64,000 bases of DNA from Occultella aeris. GTDB taxonomy: Bacteria > Actinomycetota > Actinomycetes > Actinomycetales > Beutenbergiaceae. The notes under the pieces were generated by a model. The model saw only the letters and a list, made by a program, of their open reading frames with translations, was not told where the DNA came from and searched no databases. Where the stretch lies: the NCBI RefSeq assembly GCF_902703175.1, contig NZ_CACRYJ010000018.1, positions 1 to 64,000 on the forward strand, read 5' to 3'. The position numbers were made by a program, and so were the translations under genes. Below are positions 33,699-41,683 of this stretch, piece by piece; within the stretch, counting starts at the first letter, position 1, and each line of letters starts with the position of its first letter.

Positions 33699-34472
33699 CT
33701 AGCTCGCACCCGACTGGAGCAGTTCGGCGACGGTGCGGCCCTGGACCGGCGTGATCTCGTGCGGGCCGAGCAGCGTCTCGTAGCGGACGTGGCGGCGGTT
33801 ACGGCGCGCGATCGACTTCAGGTTCCGCTTGATCACGAACACATCGAGGCGGCCGTAGACCAGCAGGGTCGGCACGGGCAGCACCGTCAGATCGCGGTAG
33901 GTCCGCGTCTGCATGACCGTGTGCTGCAGGCTGGACCGGAAGGCCGGCCAGGTCTCCTCGGTGATCTCCATGCCCTTCACGAGCGGAGCGAAGACGTCGA
34001 GCCCCTTCGCGGCGGTGATCGTCAGGTCCGGGCTGTCGGCGATGGCGTTGAAGATCGCCGAGTAGCGGTCCTCGGCGAGCCGGCTGCCGAACCGACCTCG
34101 GGTGCGCCGGATCCGTCGGAACGTCGGTGCGCCGAGCAACACCAGACGGCTGACGAGATCGGGGCGCTTGCGGGCTACCTCCGCCGCGACGATGCAGCCC
34201 ATCGAGTGGCCGGCGACCACGGCCGAGGTCACCCCGAGCTCGTCGAGGGTGGCGATCACGGCATCCGCGTGCTGCCCTGGCGTGTAGTCGACCTGTGGCT
34301 TCGGTGCGTCGCCGAACCCGAGCAGATCCGGCGCGATGATGCGGTTACGAGTCTCGTCGACCTCACGGAGCACATACGTCCAGCTCTCGTGGTTGTTGCC
34401 GAGGCCGTGCAGGAGGACGAGCGCCGGCCCATCGCCCCGGTCGACCTTCACGGGGAGCGTGGGAGCAGTCAT
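33699..34472 (-). CDS. Alpha/beta hydrolase
   Basis: 257 aa alpha/beta hydrolase. The oxyanion motif LLHGLGNNHESW, nucleophile elbow AGHSMGCIVAAEVA and terminal His in LLGPHEITPVQG make the triad. GAGAAGG precedes the ATG at 34472. It heads an operon with the acetyltransferase and HIT genes. The arginine-rich lid region (PTFRRIRRTRGRFGSRLAEDRY) suggests specificity, but no substrate can be named. It is divergent from the GAF regulator gene across about 200 bases. Confidence 0.85.
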   Translation of the reverse strand: MTAPTLPVKVDRGDGPALVLLHGLGNNHESWTYVLREVDETRNRIIAPDLLGFGDAPKPQVDYTPGQHADAVIATLDELGVTSAVVAGHSMGCIVAAEVARKRPDLVSRLVLLGAPTFRRIRRTRGRFGSRLAEDRYSAIFNAIADSPDLTITAAKGLDVFAPLVKGMEITEETWPAFRSSLQHTVMQTRTYRDLTVLPVPTLLVYGRLDVFVIKRNLKSIARRNRRHVRYETLLGPHEITPVQGRTVAELLQSGAS

Positions 34473-34676
34473 CAGGGCCTTCTCGGTCGGACCGCGCGGC
34501 GGCGGGAGCAGGAGCGGTTCCCGCTCATCGTATGGGGCCGCCCGGTAGCGGTTGCCGCTGCCGCCCCGACGCTCGCCGAGCGGCGTGCCCGACGAGGCCA
34601 CCCGAAGCGCCGCTGGGCGCGGGCCCCGGTTACGCTGGGGCCGTCGGGTGATGGCGCCCGGGCAGGGGAGTGGATC

Positions 34677-35942
34677 GTGGATCGAAGCGCCTGGGCCGCC
34701 TGGCCGAGCGGCTCCGACCCGCTCGAGCTGGAGCGGGACGTGCACCGCGCCCGGGAGATCTTCCTGACCACCGGTGCCCCCACGCCCGGCGTGCGCCGGC
34801 TCGTCCTGGAGTCCTGGCGCCGGTCCCTGCGCTCGGGGGTGGACCCGGACCGGGCCCTGCCGCGCGCGGACATCGCCGTGGCGGACATCGCCGGCTACCG
34901 GCGCGAGCATCGGCTCTCGCTCGCGATCCCGGTGATCCGCCGGCTGCTGCTGGACGGGCTCGGCTCCGACGGGATGGTCGTCGCCCTCGGGGACACCCGT
35001 GGGCGACTGCTGTGGATCGAGGGCGACCGAGCCGCGCGAGCAGCGCTGGAGGGGATCGGCTTCGCGGAGGGGGCGAACTGGGCCGAGAGCGCCACGGGCA
35101 CCTCCGCTCCCGGGATCGCCCTGGCCCTGGACCACGAGGTGCAGGTGTTCGGCGCCGAACACTTCGCGACGTCGATTCAGCCGTGGAGCTGCACGGCCGC
35201 GCCGGTGCATGACCCGCGCACCGGGCAACCCCTGGGGCTCCTGGACATCACCGGCGGGCCCTCGGTGGCCGCGCCGCACATGCTCGCGCTGATCCGGGCC
35301 GCGATCGCCGCGATCGAGGCGGAGCTACTGGCCGCGCCGCTGCGTGACCCGGCCTCGCGCGAGGTCGACCTGCGGGTGCTCGGCCGCCGCCGGGCGGGCC
35401 TGCGCCGTGGGCACGAGTGGGTTGACCTGTCCGCCCGGCACGGCGAGATGATCCTGGTCCTCAGCGAATCCGCGGAGCCGCTCGGCGCCGCGGAACTGGC
35501 GGCCGCGGTGTACGTCGAGGACACCGCCGAGGTCACCGTGCGCGCCGAGATCTCCCGGCTGCGCCGGGCGCTGCCCGGAATGCTGGCCGACGGCGGACCG
35601 TACCGACTGCGCACGTCGTCCCGTTCCGACGTGGCACAGGTCCGGGACGCGATCCGCGCCGGGGATCTGACCGGCGCGCTCGCCGCCTACGGCGGGCCGG
35701 TGCTGCCCACGTCGGTGGCACCCGCCGTCGAGGATCTCCGGGCCGACCTGACCGGGCAGGTCCGGTCCGCTGTGCTCGCGAGCTCCGACGCGGCGGCGGT
35801 CGAGCAGTGGACCTCGGACGCGTCCGGCCGCGACGACTGGGAGGCCTGGACGCGCCTGCGCGACCTCGCCCCGGCCGGTAGCGCGACCCGCCTGCGTGCG
35901 GACCTGCGTCTGGCGGCCCTCGACCTGGAGTTCGGCGTCTGA
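34677..35942 (+). CDS. GAF-domain transcriptional regulator of aldehyde dehydrogenase
   Basis: 421 aa from the GTG at 34677 (AGGGGAG 6 bases upstream). The N-terminus has the AcoR-like TRRLVLESWRRSL-type helix (here RRLVLESWRRSLRSGVDPD), then a GAF domain (about 60-215: GLGSDGMVVALGDTRGRLLWIEG, EGANWAESATGTSAPG, PWSCTAAPVHDPRTGQPLG). The C-terminal half carries a winged helix-like region (VTVRAEISRLRRALPGMLADGG) rather than a sigma-54 AAA domain. In actinobacteria this protein class sits directly upstream of ExaC-like aldehyde dehydrogenases, as here. It probably activates that gene by binding in the 222-base gap. Confidence 0.8.
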   Translation: MDRSAWAAWPSGSDPLELERDVHRAREIFLTTGAPTPGVRRLVLESWRRSLRSGVDPDRALPRADIAVADIAGYRREHRLSLAIPVIRRLLLDGLGSDGMVVALGDTRGRLLWIEGDRAARAALEGIGFAEGANWAESATGTSAPGIALALDHEVQVFGAEHFATSIQPWSCTAAPVHDPRTGQPLGLLDITGGPSVAAPHMLALIRAAIAAIEAELLAAPLRDPASREVDLRVLGRRRAGLRRGHEWVDLSARHGEMILVLSESAEPLGAAELAAAVYVEDTAEVTVRAEISRLRRALPGMLADGGPYRLRTSSRSDVAQVRDAIRAGDLTGALAAYGGPVLPTSVAPAVEDLRADLTGQVRSAVLASSDAAAVEQWTSDASGRDDWEAWTRLRDLAPAGSATRLRADLRLAALDLEFGV

Positions 35943-36074
35943 CCCACCCGGGCCGGCACGGTCTGCACCCCGCACTCTCCGCCCCGATCCAGCTCTGCCT
36001 GTCGCGGTGTGGTTCCGACGCACGGGGTACGTCCGACTCACACCATTGACGCGCAGCGGAACTGCCGCTGCGCC

Positions 36075-36093
36075 TTGCAACGTGTTTGCAACG
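36075..36093. promoter_or_regulatory. Tandem TTGCAACG boxes before aldehyde dehydrogenase
   Basis: TTGCAACG occurs at 36075-36082 and 36086-36093, an 11-base (one helical turn) repeat; each contains the palindrome TTGCAA. They lie between the GAF regulator and the aldehyde dehydrogenase gene and are the best candidates for its activator sites. Confidence 0.5.
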
Positions 36094-36120
36094 CACCCGC
36101 TCGTAACGTCACTCACACAA

Positions 36121-36138
36121 CCACCCGCTGGCGGGTGG
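36121..36138. promoter_or_regulatory. Inverted repeat before aldehyde dehydrogenase
   Basis: CCACCCGC, TG, GCGGGTGG form a perfect 8+8 inverted repeat ending 12 bases before the AAGGAGG of the dehydrogenase gene. It is an operator or 5'-UTR structure candidate. Confidence 0.4.
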
Positions 36139-36164
36139 CGACCAGAACGCAAGGAGGCGCAGAG

Positions 36165-37691
36165 GTGACCGTCTACAGCGCACCGGGTCGTGAGGGCAGC
36201 CTGATGAGCTACCGCGACCGTTATGACCACTGGATCGGTGGCGAGTACGTGCCGCCCGTCGGTGGCGAGTACTTCGAGAACGTCACGCCGGTAACCGGGC
36301 AGCCGTTCACCCAGGTGGCCCGCGGCACCGCGGAGGACATCGAGAAGGCCCTCGACGCGGCCCACGCGGCCGCCAGGACCTGGAACAGGACCACCGCCGC
36401 CGAGCGCGCCGCGGTGCTGAACGCGATCGCGGACCGGATGGAGGAGAACCTCGAGGAGATCGCCGTCGCCGAGACCTGGGAGAACGGCAAGCCTGTCCGG
36501 GAGACCCTGGCCGCGGACATCCCGCTCGCGATCGACCACTTCCGCTACTTCGCGGCCGCGATCCGGGCTCAGGAGGAGCACGCCACCCACATCGACAACG
36601 ACACGGTGGCCTACCACTTCAAGGAGCCCCTCGGCGTGGTCGGGCAGATCATCCCGTGGAACTTCCCGATCCTGATGGCCGTGTGGAAGCTCGCCCCGGC
36701 GCTCGCGGCCGGCAACACCGTGGTGCTCAAGCCCGCGGAGCAGACCCCCACCTCGATCCTGTACCTGATCGAGCTGCTCGGGCAGATCCTGCCCAAGGGC
36801 GTCATCAACGTCGTGAACGGGTTCGGCGCCGAGGCCGGCAAGCCGCTCGCATCCAACCCGCGGATCGCGAAGATCGCGTTCACCGGCGAGACCACGACCG
36901 GCCGGCTGATCATGCAGTACGCCAGCCAGAACCTGATCCCGGTCACCCTCGAGCTCGGCGGCAAGAGCCCGAACGTGTTCTTCGAGGACGTCGCCGCCAG
37001 GACCGACGACCGGTACTACGACAAGGCGCTCGAGGGCTTCACCCTGTTCGCGCTGAACCAGGGCGAGGTCTGCACCTGCCCGTCCCGGGCGCTCATCCAG
37101 GAGTCCATCTACGATTCCTTCCTCGGCGACGCCATCGCGCGGACCGAGGCGATCGTCGCCGGCAACCCGCTGGACACCACCACGATGATCGGCGCGCAGG
37201 CCTCCAACGACCAGCTCGAGAAGATCCTGTCCTACATCGACATCGGCAAGGCGGAGGGCGCGAAGCTGCTCACCGGTGGCGGCCGGGCGGACCTCGGCGG
37301 CGAGCTGACCGGCGGTTACTACGTGCAGCCGACCATCTTCGAGGGCAAGAACTCGATGCGGATCTTCCAGGAGGAGATCTTCGGACCCGTGGTGTCGGTG
37401 ACCTCGTTCGCCGACTACGACGACGCGATCGCCACCGCGAACGACACCCTGTACGGCCTCGGCGCCGGTGTCTGGAGCCGCAACGGCAACGTCGCCTACC
37501 GGGCCGGGCGGGACATCCAGGCCGGCCGGGTCTGGACGAACAACTACCACGCCTACCCCGCGGGGGCCGCGTTCGGTGGTTACAAGAACTCGGGCATCGG
37601 GCGGGAGAACCACCAGATGATGCTCGACCACTACCAGCAGACGAAGAACCTGCTGGTGTCCTACAGCGAGAACAAGCTCGGACTCTTCTGA
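36165..37691 (+). CDS. Aldehyde dehydrogenase, ExaC/AldB type
   Basis: 508 aa NAD-dependent aldehyde dehydrogenase. GTG 36165 has AAGGAGG 7 bases upstream. NAD-binding [24 protein letters not shown], general-base Glu in [11 protein letters not shown] and the catalytic Cys in [11 protein letters not shown] are present; the second Cys two residues on is typical of the ExaC group. The C-terminus reads [31 protein letters not shown]. Likely substrates are acetaldehyde or other short aldehydes. It is paired with a GAF regulator upstream and a DUF779 protein downstream, the standard arrangement. Confidence 0.93.
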   Translation: MTVYSAPGREGSLMSYRDRYDHWIGGEYVPPVGGEYFENVTPVTGQPFTQVARGTAEDIEKALDAAHAAARTWNRTTAAERAAVLNAIADRMEENLEEIAVAETWENGKPVRETLAADIPLAIDHFRYFAAAIRAQEEHATHIDNDTVAYHFKEPLGVVGQIIPWNFPILMAVWKLAPALAAGNTVVLKPAEQTPTSILYLIELLGQILPKGVINVVNGFGAEAGKPLASNPRIAKIAFTGETTTGRLIMQYASQNLIPVTLELGGKSPNVFFEDVAARTDDRYYDKALEGFTLFALNQGEVCTCPSRALIQESIYDSFLGDAIARTEAIVAGNPLDTTTMIGAQASNDQLEKILSYIDIGKAEGAKLLTGGGRADLGGELTGGYYVQPTIFEGKNSMRIFQEEIFGPVVSVTSFADYDDAIATANDTLYGLGAGVWSRNGNVAYRAGRDIQAGRVWTNNYHAYPAGAAFGGYKNSGIGRENHQMMLDHYQQTKNLLVSYSENKLGLF

Positions 37692-37710
37692 GCCGACCCG
37701 CTGCGCCCCA

Positions 37711-37752
37711 CGTCCGGGCACCGGTGGTCCCGTCCCCACCGGTGTCCGGACG
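37711..37752 (+). terminator. Strong intercistronic hairpin between aldehyde dehydrogenase and DUF779 genes
   Basis: Bases 37711-37727 (CGTCCGGGCACCGGTGG) pair with 37736-37752 over 17 positions with one G-U, around the loop TCCCGTCC. There is no T-run. It begins 20 bases after the dehydrogenase stop and ends 26 bases before the DUF779 start. It may attenuate read-through or protect the upstream message rather than end it fully. Confidence 0.6.
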
Positions 37753-37777
37753 GCGCGCATTCCAAGGAGAGGCGTCG

Positions 37778-38185
37778 ATGACCGAGACGACCCGGCCCGC
37801 CGACCGGGTGGCCCTGACCCCCGCGGCCGGTGCGTTCCTCGCGTCCCTGCGCCGACGCCACGGAGAGCTGATGTTCCACCAGTCCGGCGGCTGCTGCGAC
37901 GGGTCCTCCCCGATGTGCTTCGCCGACGGCGACTTCATCACCTCCGACGCCGACGTGCTCCTCGGCGACCTCACGGTGACCGGCCCGGACGGAGACTTCA
38001 CCGTGCCGGTCTGGATGAGCCGGTTCCAGTTCGACTACTGGAAGCACACGCACCTGACGATCGACGTCGTCCCCGGGCGCGGCGCGGGCTTCTCGCTCGA
38101 GGCCCCCGAGGGCGTCCGGTTCCTGATCCGGTCCCGGCTGCTCACCGACGACGAGCTGGAACGGCTCGAGGCCGCTCAGCTGTGA
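37778..38185 (+). CDS. DUF779 family protein
   Basis: 135 aa. The family hallmark MFHQSGGCCDGSSPMCFADGDF has three cysteines suited to metal or redox chemistry. The middle VWMSRFQFDYWKHTHLTIDVVPGRGAGFSLEAPEGVRFL is also conserved. AAGGAGA precedes the ATG. DUF779 genes almost always follow ExaC-type aldehyde dehydrogenases, so a role in maturing, protecting or assisting that enzyme is likely but undefined. The last 10 bases overlap the end of the convergent synthetase-like gene. Confidence 0.87.
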   Translation: MTETTRPADRVALTPAAGAFLASLRRRHGELMFHQSGGCCDGSSPMCFADGDFITSDADVLLGDLTVTGPDGDFTVPVWMSRFQFDYWKHTHLTIDVVPGRGAGFSLEAPEGVRFLIRSRLLTDDELERLEAAQL

Positions 38186-39450
38186 TCTTCGGCCCGGGCG
38201 TCTGCGGAATGGGGAACCGGCCACTCCTCGTCCAGGGCCGCCGCAGGTGAGCGCCGGCCGATCTCGGCTGTCACGGACGCGATGAACGCCGCCAGCCCGA
38301 CGGTGGCGCGCGCACCGGAGCCCGGCGCGCTGACGGTCAGGGCATCCGCTGCCAGCTCGCTGTCGCCGAGGACCGCAAGGTAGGGCTCGCGGCGTTCCCG
38401 GGCGGCGCGGATCCGGGCACCGAGCGACCCGTCGACGGAGATCTCGGCCCGGATCCCGGCACCGCGCATCCGGTCCAGCACGCGCACCGCGGCCGGCCCG
38501 TGGGCGTGGTCGGCGACGGGCAACAGGCGCACCTGGACCGGAGCCAGCCAGGTGGGCAGGCGACCGTCGTGCCGCTCCAGCAGCAGCGCGGTCATCCGCT
38601 CCATCGAGCTGAGCAGGCCGCGGTGGATCAGCACGGGTCGGTGCTTGCGACCGTCCCGGCCGATGTAGGTCAGGTCGAAGCGCTCCGGGAGGTTGTGGTC
38701 CACCTGCACGGTGGAGAGGGTCTCCTCCCGCCCGGCGGCGTCCCGGACCTGCACGTCGACCTTCGGGCCGTAGAACGCGGCCTCCCCGATGCCGAGCTCG
38801 TACTCGAGGCCCTCCGCGTCCAGCGCGTCCCGTAACTGGCCCTCGGCACGTTCCCACTGCGCATCGCCGCCGAGGTAGGCGCCACCGGGCCCGCGCACGG
38901 AGAGCCGCAGGTGGTCGATCTCGATGCCGAGCACGTCGTAGCAGCGCCGGACCGCCGCCAGCGCCACCCGCACCTGTTCGCCCACCTGATCCGCCCGCGC
39001 GAACACGTGTGCGTCGTCGAGGTTGATCTGACGCACCCGGCTGAGGCCACCGAGCACGCCGGAGAGCTCGCTGCGGAACATCGAGCCCAGCTCGGTGTAG
39101 CCCACCGGCAGGTCCCGGTAGCTGTGCTCCCGGGCGGCGAACACCTGGGTGTGGTGCGGGCAGTTCGCGGGCCGCAGCACGAAGCTCTCGCCGCCCACGA
39201 TCATCTCGGGGAACATGTCCGCGGAGAACTTGCCCCAGTGCCCGGACCGTTCGAACAGCTCACGCTTGGCGAGCACCGGGGTGTAGATGCGCCGGCATCC
39301 GGACGCGAGCGCCTCCTCGAGCGCGAACGCCTCCAGCTCGCCGCGGATCACGGCGCCGTCCGGCAGCCATAGCGGGAGCCCGGCGCCGACGGCGGGGGTG
39401 GTGTCGAACAGGTCGAGGCGGCGTCCGAGGACGCGGTGGTCGTGCGACAT
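38176..39450 (-). CDS. Short threonyl-tRNA synthetase-like protein lacking TGS and editing domains
   Basis: 424 aa. It begins directly at the class II catalytic core (DHRVLGRRLDLFDTTPAVGAGLPLW), where full ThrRS has about 240 residues of TGS and editing domain before it. Zinc ligands are kept: Cys in RPANCPHH, His in DDAHVF, His in LIHRGLLSSMER. Motif 2 reads MFRSELSGVLGGLSRVRQINL. An anticodon-binding domain closes it (VQVRLLPVADHAHGPAAVRVLDRMR). GAAGGAG precedes the ATG. Such short paralogues can act as backup or antibiotic-resistant ThrRS. A Thr-rich leader peptide and attenuator lie upstream. The lack of editing means mischarged Ser-tRNA(Thr) would not be cleared by this protein. Confidence 0.86.
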   Translation of the reverse strand: MSHDHRVLGRRLDLFDTTPAVGAGLPLWLPDGAVIRGELEAFALEEALASGCRRIYTPVLAKRELFERSGHWGKFSADMFPEMIVGGESFVLRPANCPHHTQVFAAREHSYRDLPVGYTELGSMFRSELSGVLGGLSRVRQINLDDAHVFARADQVGEQVRVALAAVRRCYDVLGIEIDHLRLSVRGPGGAYLGGDAQWERAEGQLRDALDAEGLEYELGIGEAAFYGPKVDVQVRDAAGREETLSTVQVDHNLPERFDLTYIGRDGRKHRPVLIHRGLLSSMERMTALLLERHDGRLPTWLAPVQVRLLPVADHAHGPAAVRVLDRMRGAGIRAEISVDGSLGARIRAARERREPYLAVLGDSELAADALTVSAPGSGARATVGLAAFIASVTAEIGRRSPAAALDEEWPVPHSADARAEDHS

Positions 39451-39492
39451 GCTGTCTCCTTCGTGGGATGGGGAGAGCCCACGGAACGAGAA

Positions 39493-39518
39493 AGCCCCGG
39501 GGTGTTCTCCCCGGGGCT
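39493..39518 (-). terminator. Attenuator terminator before the ThrRS-like gene
   Basis: On the minus strand AGCCCCGGGG, loop AGAACA, CCCCGGGGCT form a perfect 10-bp stem, followed by TTTCTCGTT. It lies between the leader stop (39532) and the synthetase-like start (39450). Bases 39507-39514 of the stem-loop can instead pair with 39544-39551 in the leader, so the terminator has a competing antiterminator. Confidence 0.82.
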
Positions 39519-39531
39519 GGTGCGCTGACGG

Positions 39532-39585
39532 CTACGCGACGATCCGGAGAGTCTCCGGCGTCGTGGTGACCTGTGCCTGGCGCAT
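39532..39585 (-). CDS. Threonine-rich leader peptide, 17 aa
   Basis: ATG at 39585 to TAG at 39534-39532 encodes MRQAQVTTTPETLRIVA: three threonines in a row and a fourth four codons later. TGAGGCAC precedes the ATG. It is followed by a terminator hairpin and the ThrRS-like gene. The design is that of trp/leu/thr operon leaders: ribosomes should stall on the Thr codons when charged tRNA-Thr is short and let transcription continue. It is too short for standard gene callers. Confidence 0.78.
   Translation of the reverse strand: MRQAQVTTTPETLRIVA
39537..39563 (-). promoter_or_regulatory. Protector (1:2) hairpin over the leader Thr codons
   Basis: CTCCGGCGTCG at 39553-39563 (plus strand) can pair with CGACGATCCGGAG at 39537-39549 as 11 bp with a 2-base bulge and 3-base loop. 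The upstream arm covers two of the Thr codons. A ribosome stalled there would open this hairpin and free 39544-39551 to form the antiterminator with 39507-39514. Confidence 0.65.
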
Positions 39586-39718
39586 GTGCCTCAGCCTACC
39601 CCGTCCCGTCCCGGAACCCGAGCGGATTTCCCTGGCCTGGCGACTCCTGTCGTACCGGGCGAGCCGGGCGTACCCTGGAGGGCGACAGAGTGGTCTGGTC
39701 CTTCGTGTGAGGTGCGCA

Positions 39719-40162
39719 ATGAAGCGTCAACTCGTCTCTCTCCTGTCCGTGGCCGCCCTCGGCGTGTCCACGATCGCGTTCGTCGCCCCGGCCGTCGCGG
39801 CCGACGGTGGGCGCCCGATCCTGGTGGACCTGACCGGTGCGGCCGAGCGGCCGGGCCCCGGCGACCCGGACGGCACTGGCACGGCATCCTTCCAGGTCAA
39901 CCCGGGCCAGGGCCGGGTCTGCTACACGCTCTCCGTCGAGAACATCGATGCCGCCACGGCCGCGCACATCCACCTGGCGGGCACGGACGTACCGGGACCG
40001 GTGGTGGTGCCACTGGCTGCGCCCACCGACGGATTCTCCTCGGGCTGCGCGGCCGTCCCACGCGAACTTGCGAAGGATCTCATCCAGCATCCTGAGGACT
40101 ACTACGTCAACGTGCACAACGTCCTGTTCCCCGGCGGTGCCGTGCGAGGTCAGCTGGGCTGA
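39719..40162 (+). CDS. Secreted CHRD-domain protein
   Basis: 147 aa. Signal peptide at 1-27 (MKRQLVSLLSVAALGVSTIAF, then APAVA). The rest is a CHRD domain: GTASFQVNPGQGRVCYTLSVENIDAATAAHIH, then YYVNVHNVLFPGGAVRGQLG, the family ending. CHRD domains are secreted beta-barrel-like modules of unknown bacterial function. It is divergent from the leader/ThrRS-like unit; the region 39586-39718 must hold both promoters. No neighbour suggests a partner. Confidence 0.85.
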   Translation: MKRQLVSLLSVAALGVSTIAFVAPAVAADGGRPILVDLTGAAERPGPGDPDGTGTASFQVNPGQGRVCYTLSVENIDAATAAHIHLAGTDVPGPVVVPLAAPTDGFSSGCAAVPRELAKDLIQHPEDYYVNVHNVLFPGGAVRGQLG

Positions 40163-40182
40163 CCGCGGCGCACCCCGGGCGC

Positions 40183-40590
40183 TCACGCGCGAGCGGCCCG
40201 TACTGCCTCCTCCAGCAGGTGGCGCAACACGTCACCGTCCACGTCCGCCAACCTCTTGATGTACAGGCACCCCTTGCCGGTGGTGTGCGGGCCGAGTTCG
40301 GCGAGCAGGTCCGCCGACGACCCCAGGACCGCGTCCAGGTAGAGGGTGGTGGCCGCCTTGCGAGGGGAGAAGCCGACCTCGAAGTAGTCGATCTCCCGCC
40401 CGCTGGAGTAGACCAGGTGGCGCTCGCCGAAGCCGATGATGCTCGGGCCCCAGAGCACCGGCTCGTCGCCGCTGACCGCGCGCATCAGCTCGACGAGACG
40501 CTCGGCGTCGGCGCGGCGGACGGGATCGTCCACGGACGCGATGAACGCGTTCACGTCACCCGAACCGGGGCGGGTCTTCAGCTCGGCCAT
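40183..40590 (-). CDS. DUF1801 domain protein
   Basis: 135 aa from the ATG at 40590 (an earlier in-frame ATG at 40620 has weaker context). The DUF1801/YdhG fold is recognised by VNAFIASVDDPVRRADAERLVELMRAVSGDEPVLWGPSIIGFG and the end GKGCLYIKRLADVDGDVLRHLLEEAV. Function unknown; the fold relates to iron-chaperone frataxin-like proteins. It converges with the CHRD gene 20 bases away. Confidence 0.75.
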   Translation of the reverse strand: MAELKTRPGSGDVNAFIASVDDPVRRADAERLVELMRAVSGDEPVLWGPSIIGFGERHLVYSSGREIDYFEVGFSPRKAATTLYLDAVLGSSADLLAELGPHTTGKGCLYIKRLADVDGDVLRHLLEEAVRAARA

Positions 40591-40700
40591 GCTCTGGATC
40601 CTGCCACCGCACCCCGACATCCGCGCGCGTTCTGCTGGACCAGTGCGTACCCAGCACGACGGCCGGTCCAGTCCGGGACCGGCCGTCGCGGGGTCAGCGG

Positions 40701-40880
40701 TCAGGCGCGCTCGTCGCCGACCTTGCCGTCCGCGAAGTCACGCCCCTGCTGGATCTTGTCCTCGTACTTGCCGCCGGTCTTCTCGTTGGCGAAGTTCGCG
40801 GCCTGGTCGAGGGCGTTGTCGGTCCGTTCCTCGTTGCCGAGCAACTCGCTGGCCTTCTTCTTCAACTCATCGAAACCCAT
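40701..40880 (-). CDS. MT0933-like small protein (annotated antitoxin family)
   Basis: 59 aa: MGFDELKKKASELLGNEERT, then DNALDQAANFANEKTGGKYEDKI and a short acidic end. It matches the Rv0909/MT0933 family, named antitoxin in databases, though it also resembles CsbD-like stress proteins. GGAGGGG precedes the ATG at 40880. No toxin gene is beside it: upstream is ureD (98 bases away, same strand) and downstream is the DUF1801 gene. A stand-alone or stress-related role is therefore likely. Confidence 0.7.
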   Translation of the reverse strand: MGFDELKKKASELLGNEERTDNALDQAANFANEKTGGKYEDKIQQGRDFADGKVGDERA

Positions 40881-40978
40881 GTGCATCCCCTCCCGATCAC
40901 CGAGCCGGGCAGTCGCCCGGTCGGCCCGATTGTGGTCGGATTCGGCGGCGGGCGCACCCTGGAACCGCGCCCGGGCGT

Positions 40979-41683
40979 TCACGGGAGGTCGAGATCGGCC
41001 CGCCAGGAGGTAGCCGCGAGCGCCGGTCCGGTCCCGGAGTGGGTGTCGGCGCCGAGGTACCGCACGAAGGCGCCGGGGCCGTCGAGGTCGTACCGGTGCC
41101 CGGCCGGCACCTCGACCGGTCGCCAGCCGAGGGCGAGGGTGGTGTCCAGTACCCGGCGCTCCCCGAGGACCCCGGGTGACCTGCGGGCGGCCGGGCCCAG
41201 GTCGAGGTCCTCGACCAGCAGGTCCGCGCCGTCGAGCGTGGCACGGGTGACGGCCCGCAGGACCCCGCCGGTCTCGCCGACGCGGCCGAACACGAGGGTC
41301 TCGCGCAGGAGTGCCCGGGCGCGGGCGGCGAGGGTGAGCTCGGTGCTGCGCCGCACGTGGGCGCCGTCGGCCACCACGAGCGGCAGTCCGCACCAGCTCA
41401 GCCGGGCGCCCTCGCCCAGGCGGGCGCGTACGTGCCAGCCCGACGGCGTCCCGCCCGCGTCGTAGGCGACCGTCCCGGCGGTCTCCACCACCTCGAGCCA
41501 CCCGCCGGGCGCTACCTCGACGTCGATGCGCACCTCGTCGCCGCCGAGCAGCAGCGCGCCGGTCGCGACGAGCGCGACCCGGGCTCCGCCGTCGTCGGCA
41601 TGCAGTACGCGCGGACTCAGCGCGCCCGCGACGAGCCGGCACCGCGCCCGGCCCGGCGCGGGGGCGACGGCGATGGTGCTCAC
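40979..41683 (-). CDS. ureD: Urease accessory protein UreD
   Basis: 234 aa urease accessory protein of the UreD/UreH family: [38 protein letters not shown] matches the beta-helical core. It forms the UreD-UreF-UreG complex that loads nickel into apo-urease. It overlaps ureG by ATGA and ends the urease operon. It is shorter than many UreD (260-280 aa), as in other actinobacteria. Confidence 0.87.
   Translation of the reverse strand: MSTIAVAPAPGRARCRLVAGALSPRVLHADDGGARVALVATGALLLGGDEVRIDVEVAPGGWLEVVETAGTVAYDAGGTPSGWHVRARLGEGARLSWCGLPLVVADGAHVRRSTELTLAARARALLRETLVFGRVGETGGVLRAVTRATLDGADLLVEDLDLGPAARRSPGVLGERRVLDTTLALGWRPVEVPAGHRYDLDGPGAFVRYLGADTHSGTGPALAATSWRADLDLP

Noticed and set aside
39481-39600. 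T-box riboswitch before the ThrRS-like gene
   Set aside because: No T-box bulge sequence or long stem I architecture is seen; the short Thr-rich leader ORF with competing hairpins explains the region better.
40701-40880. Toxin-antitoxin module at the MT0933-like gene
   Set aside because: No toxin gene is next to it; its neighbours are ureD and a DUF1801 gene, both unrelated and complete.
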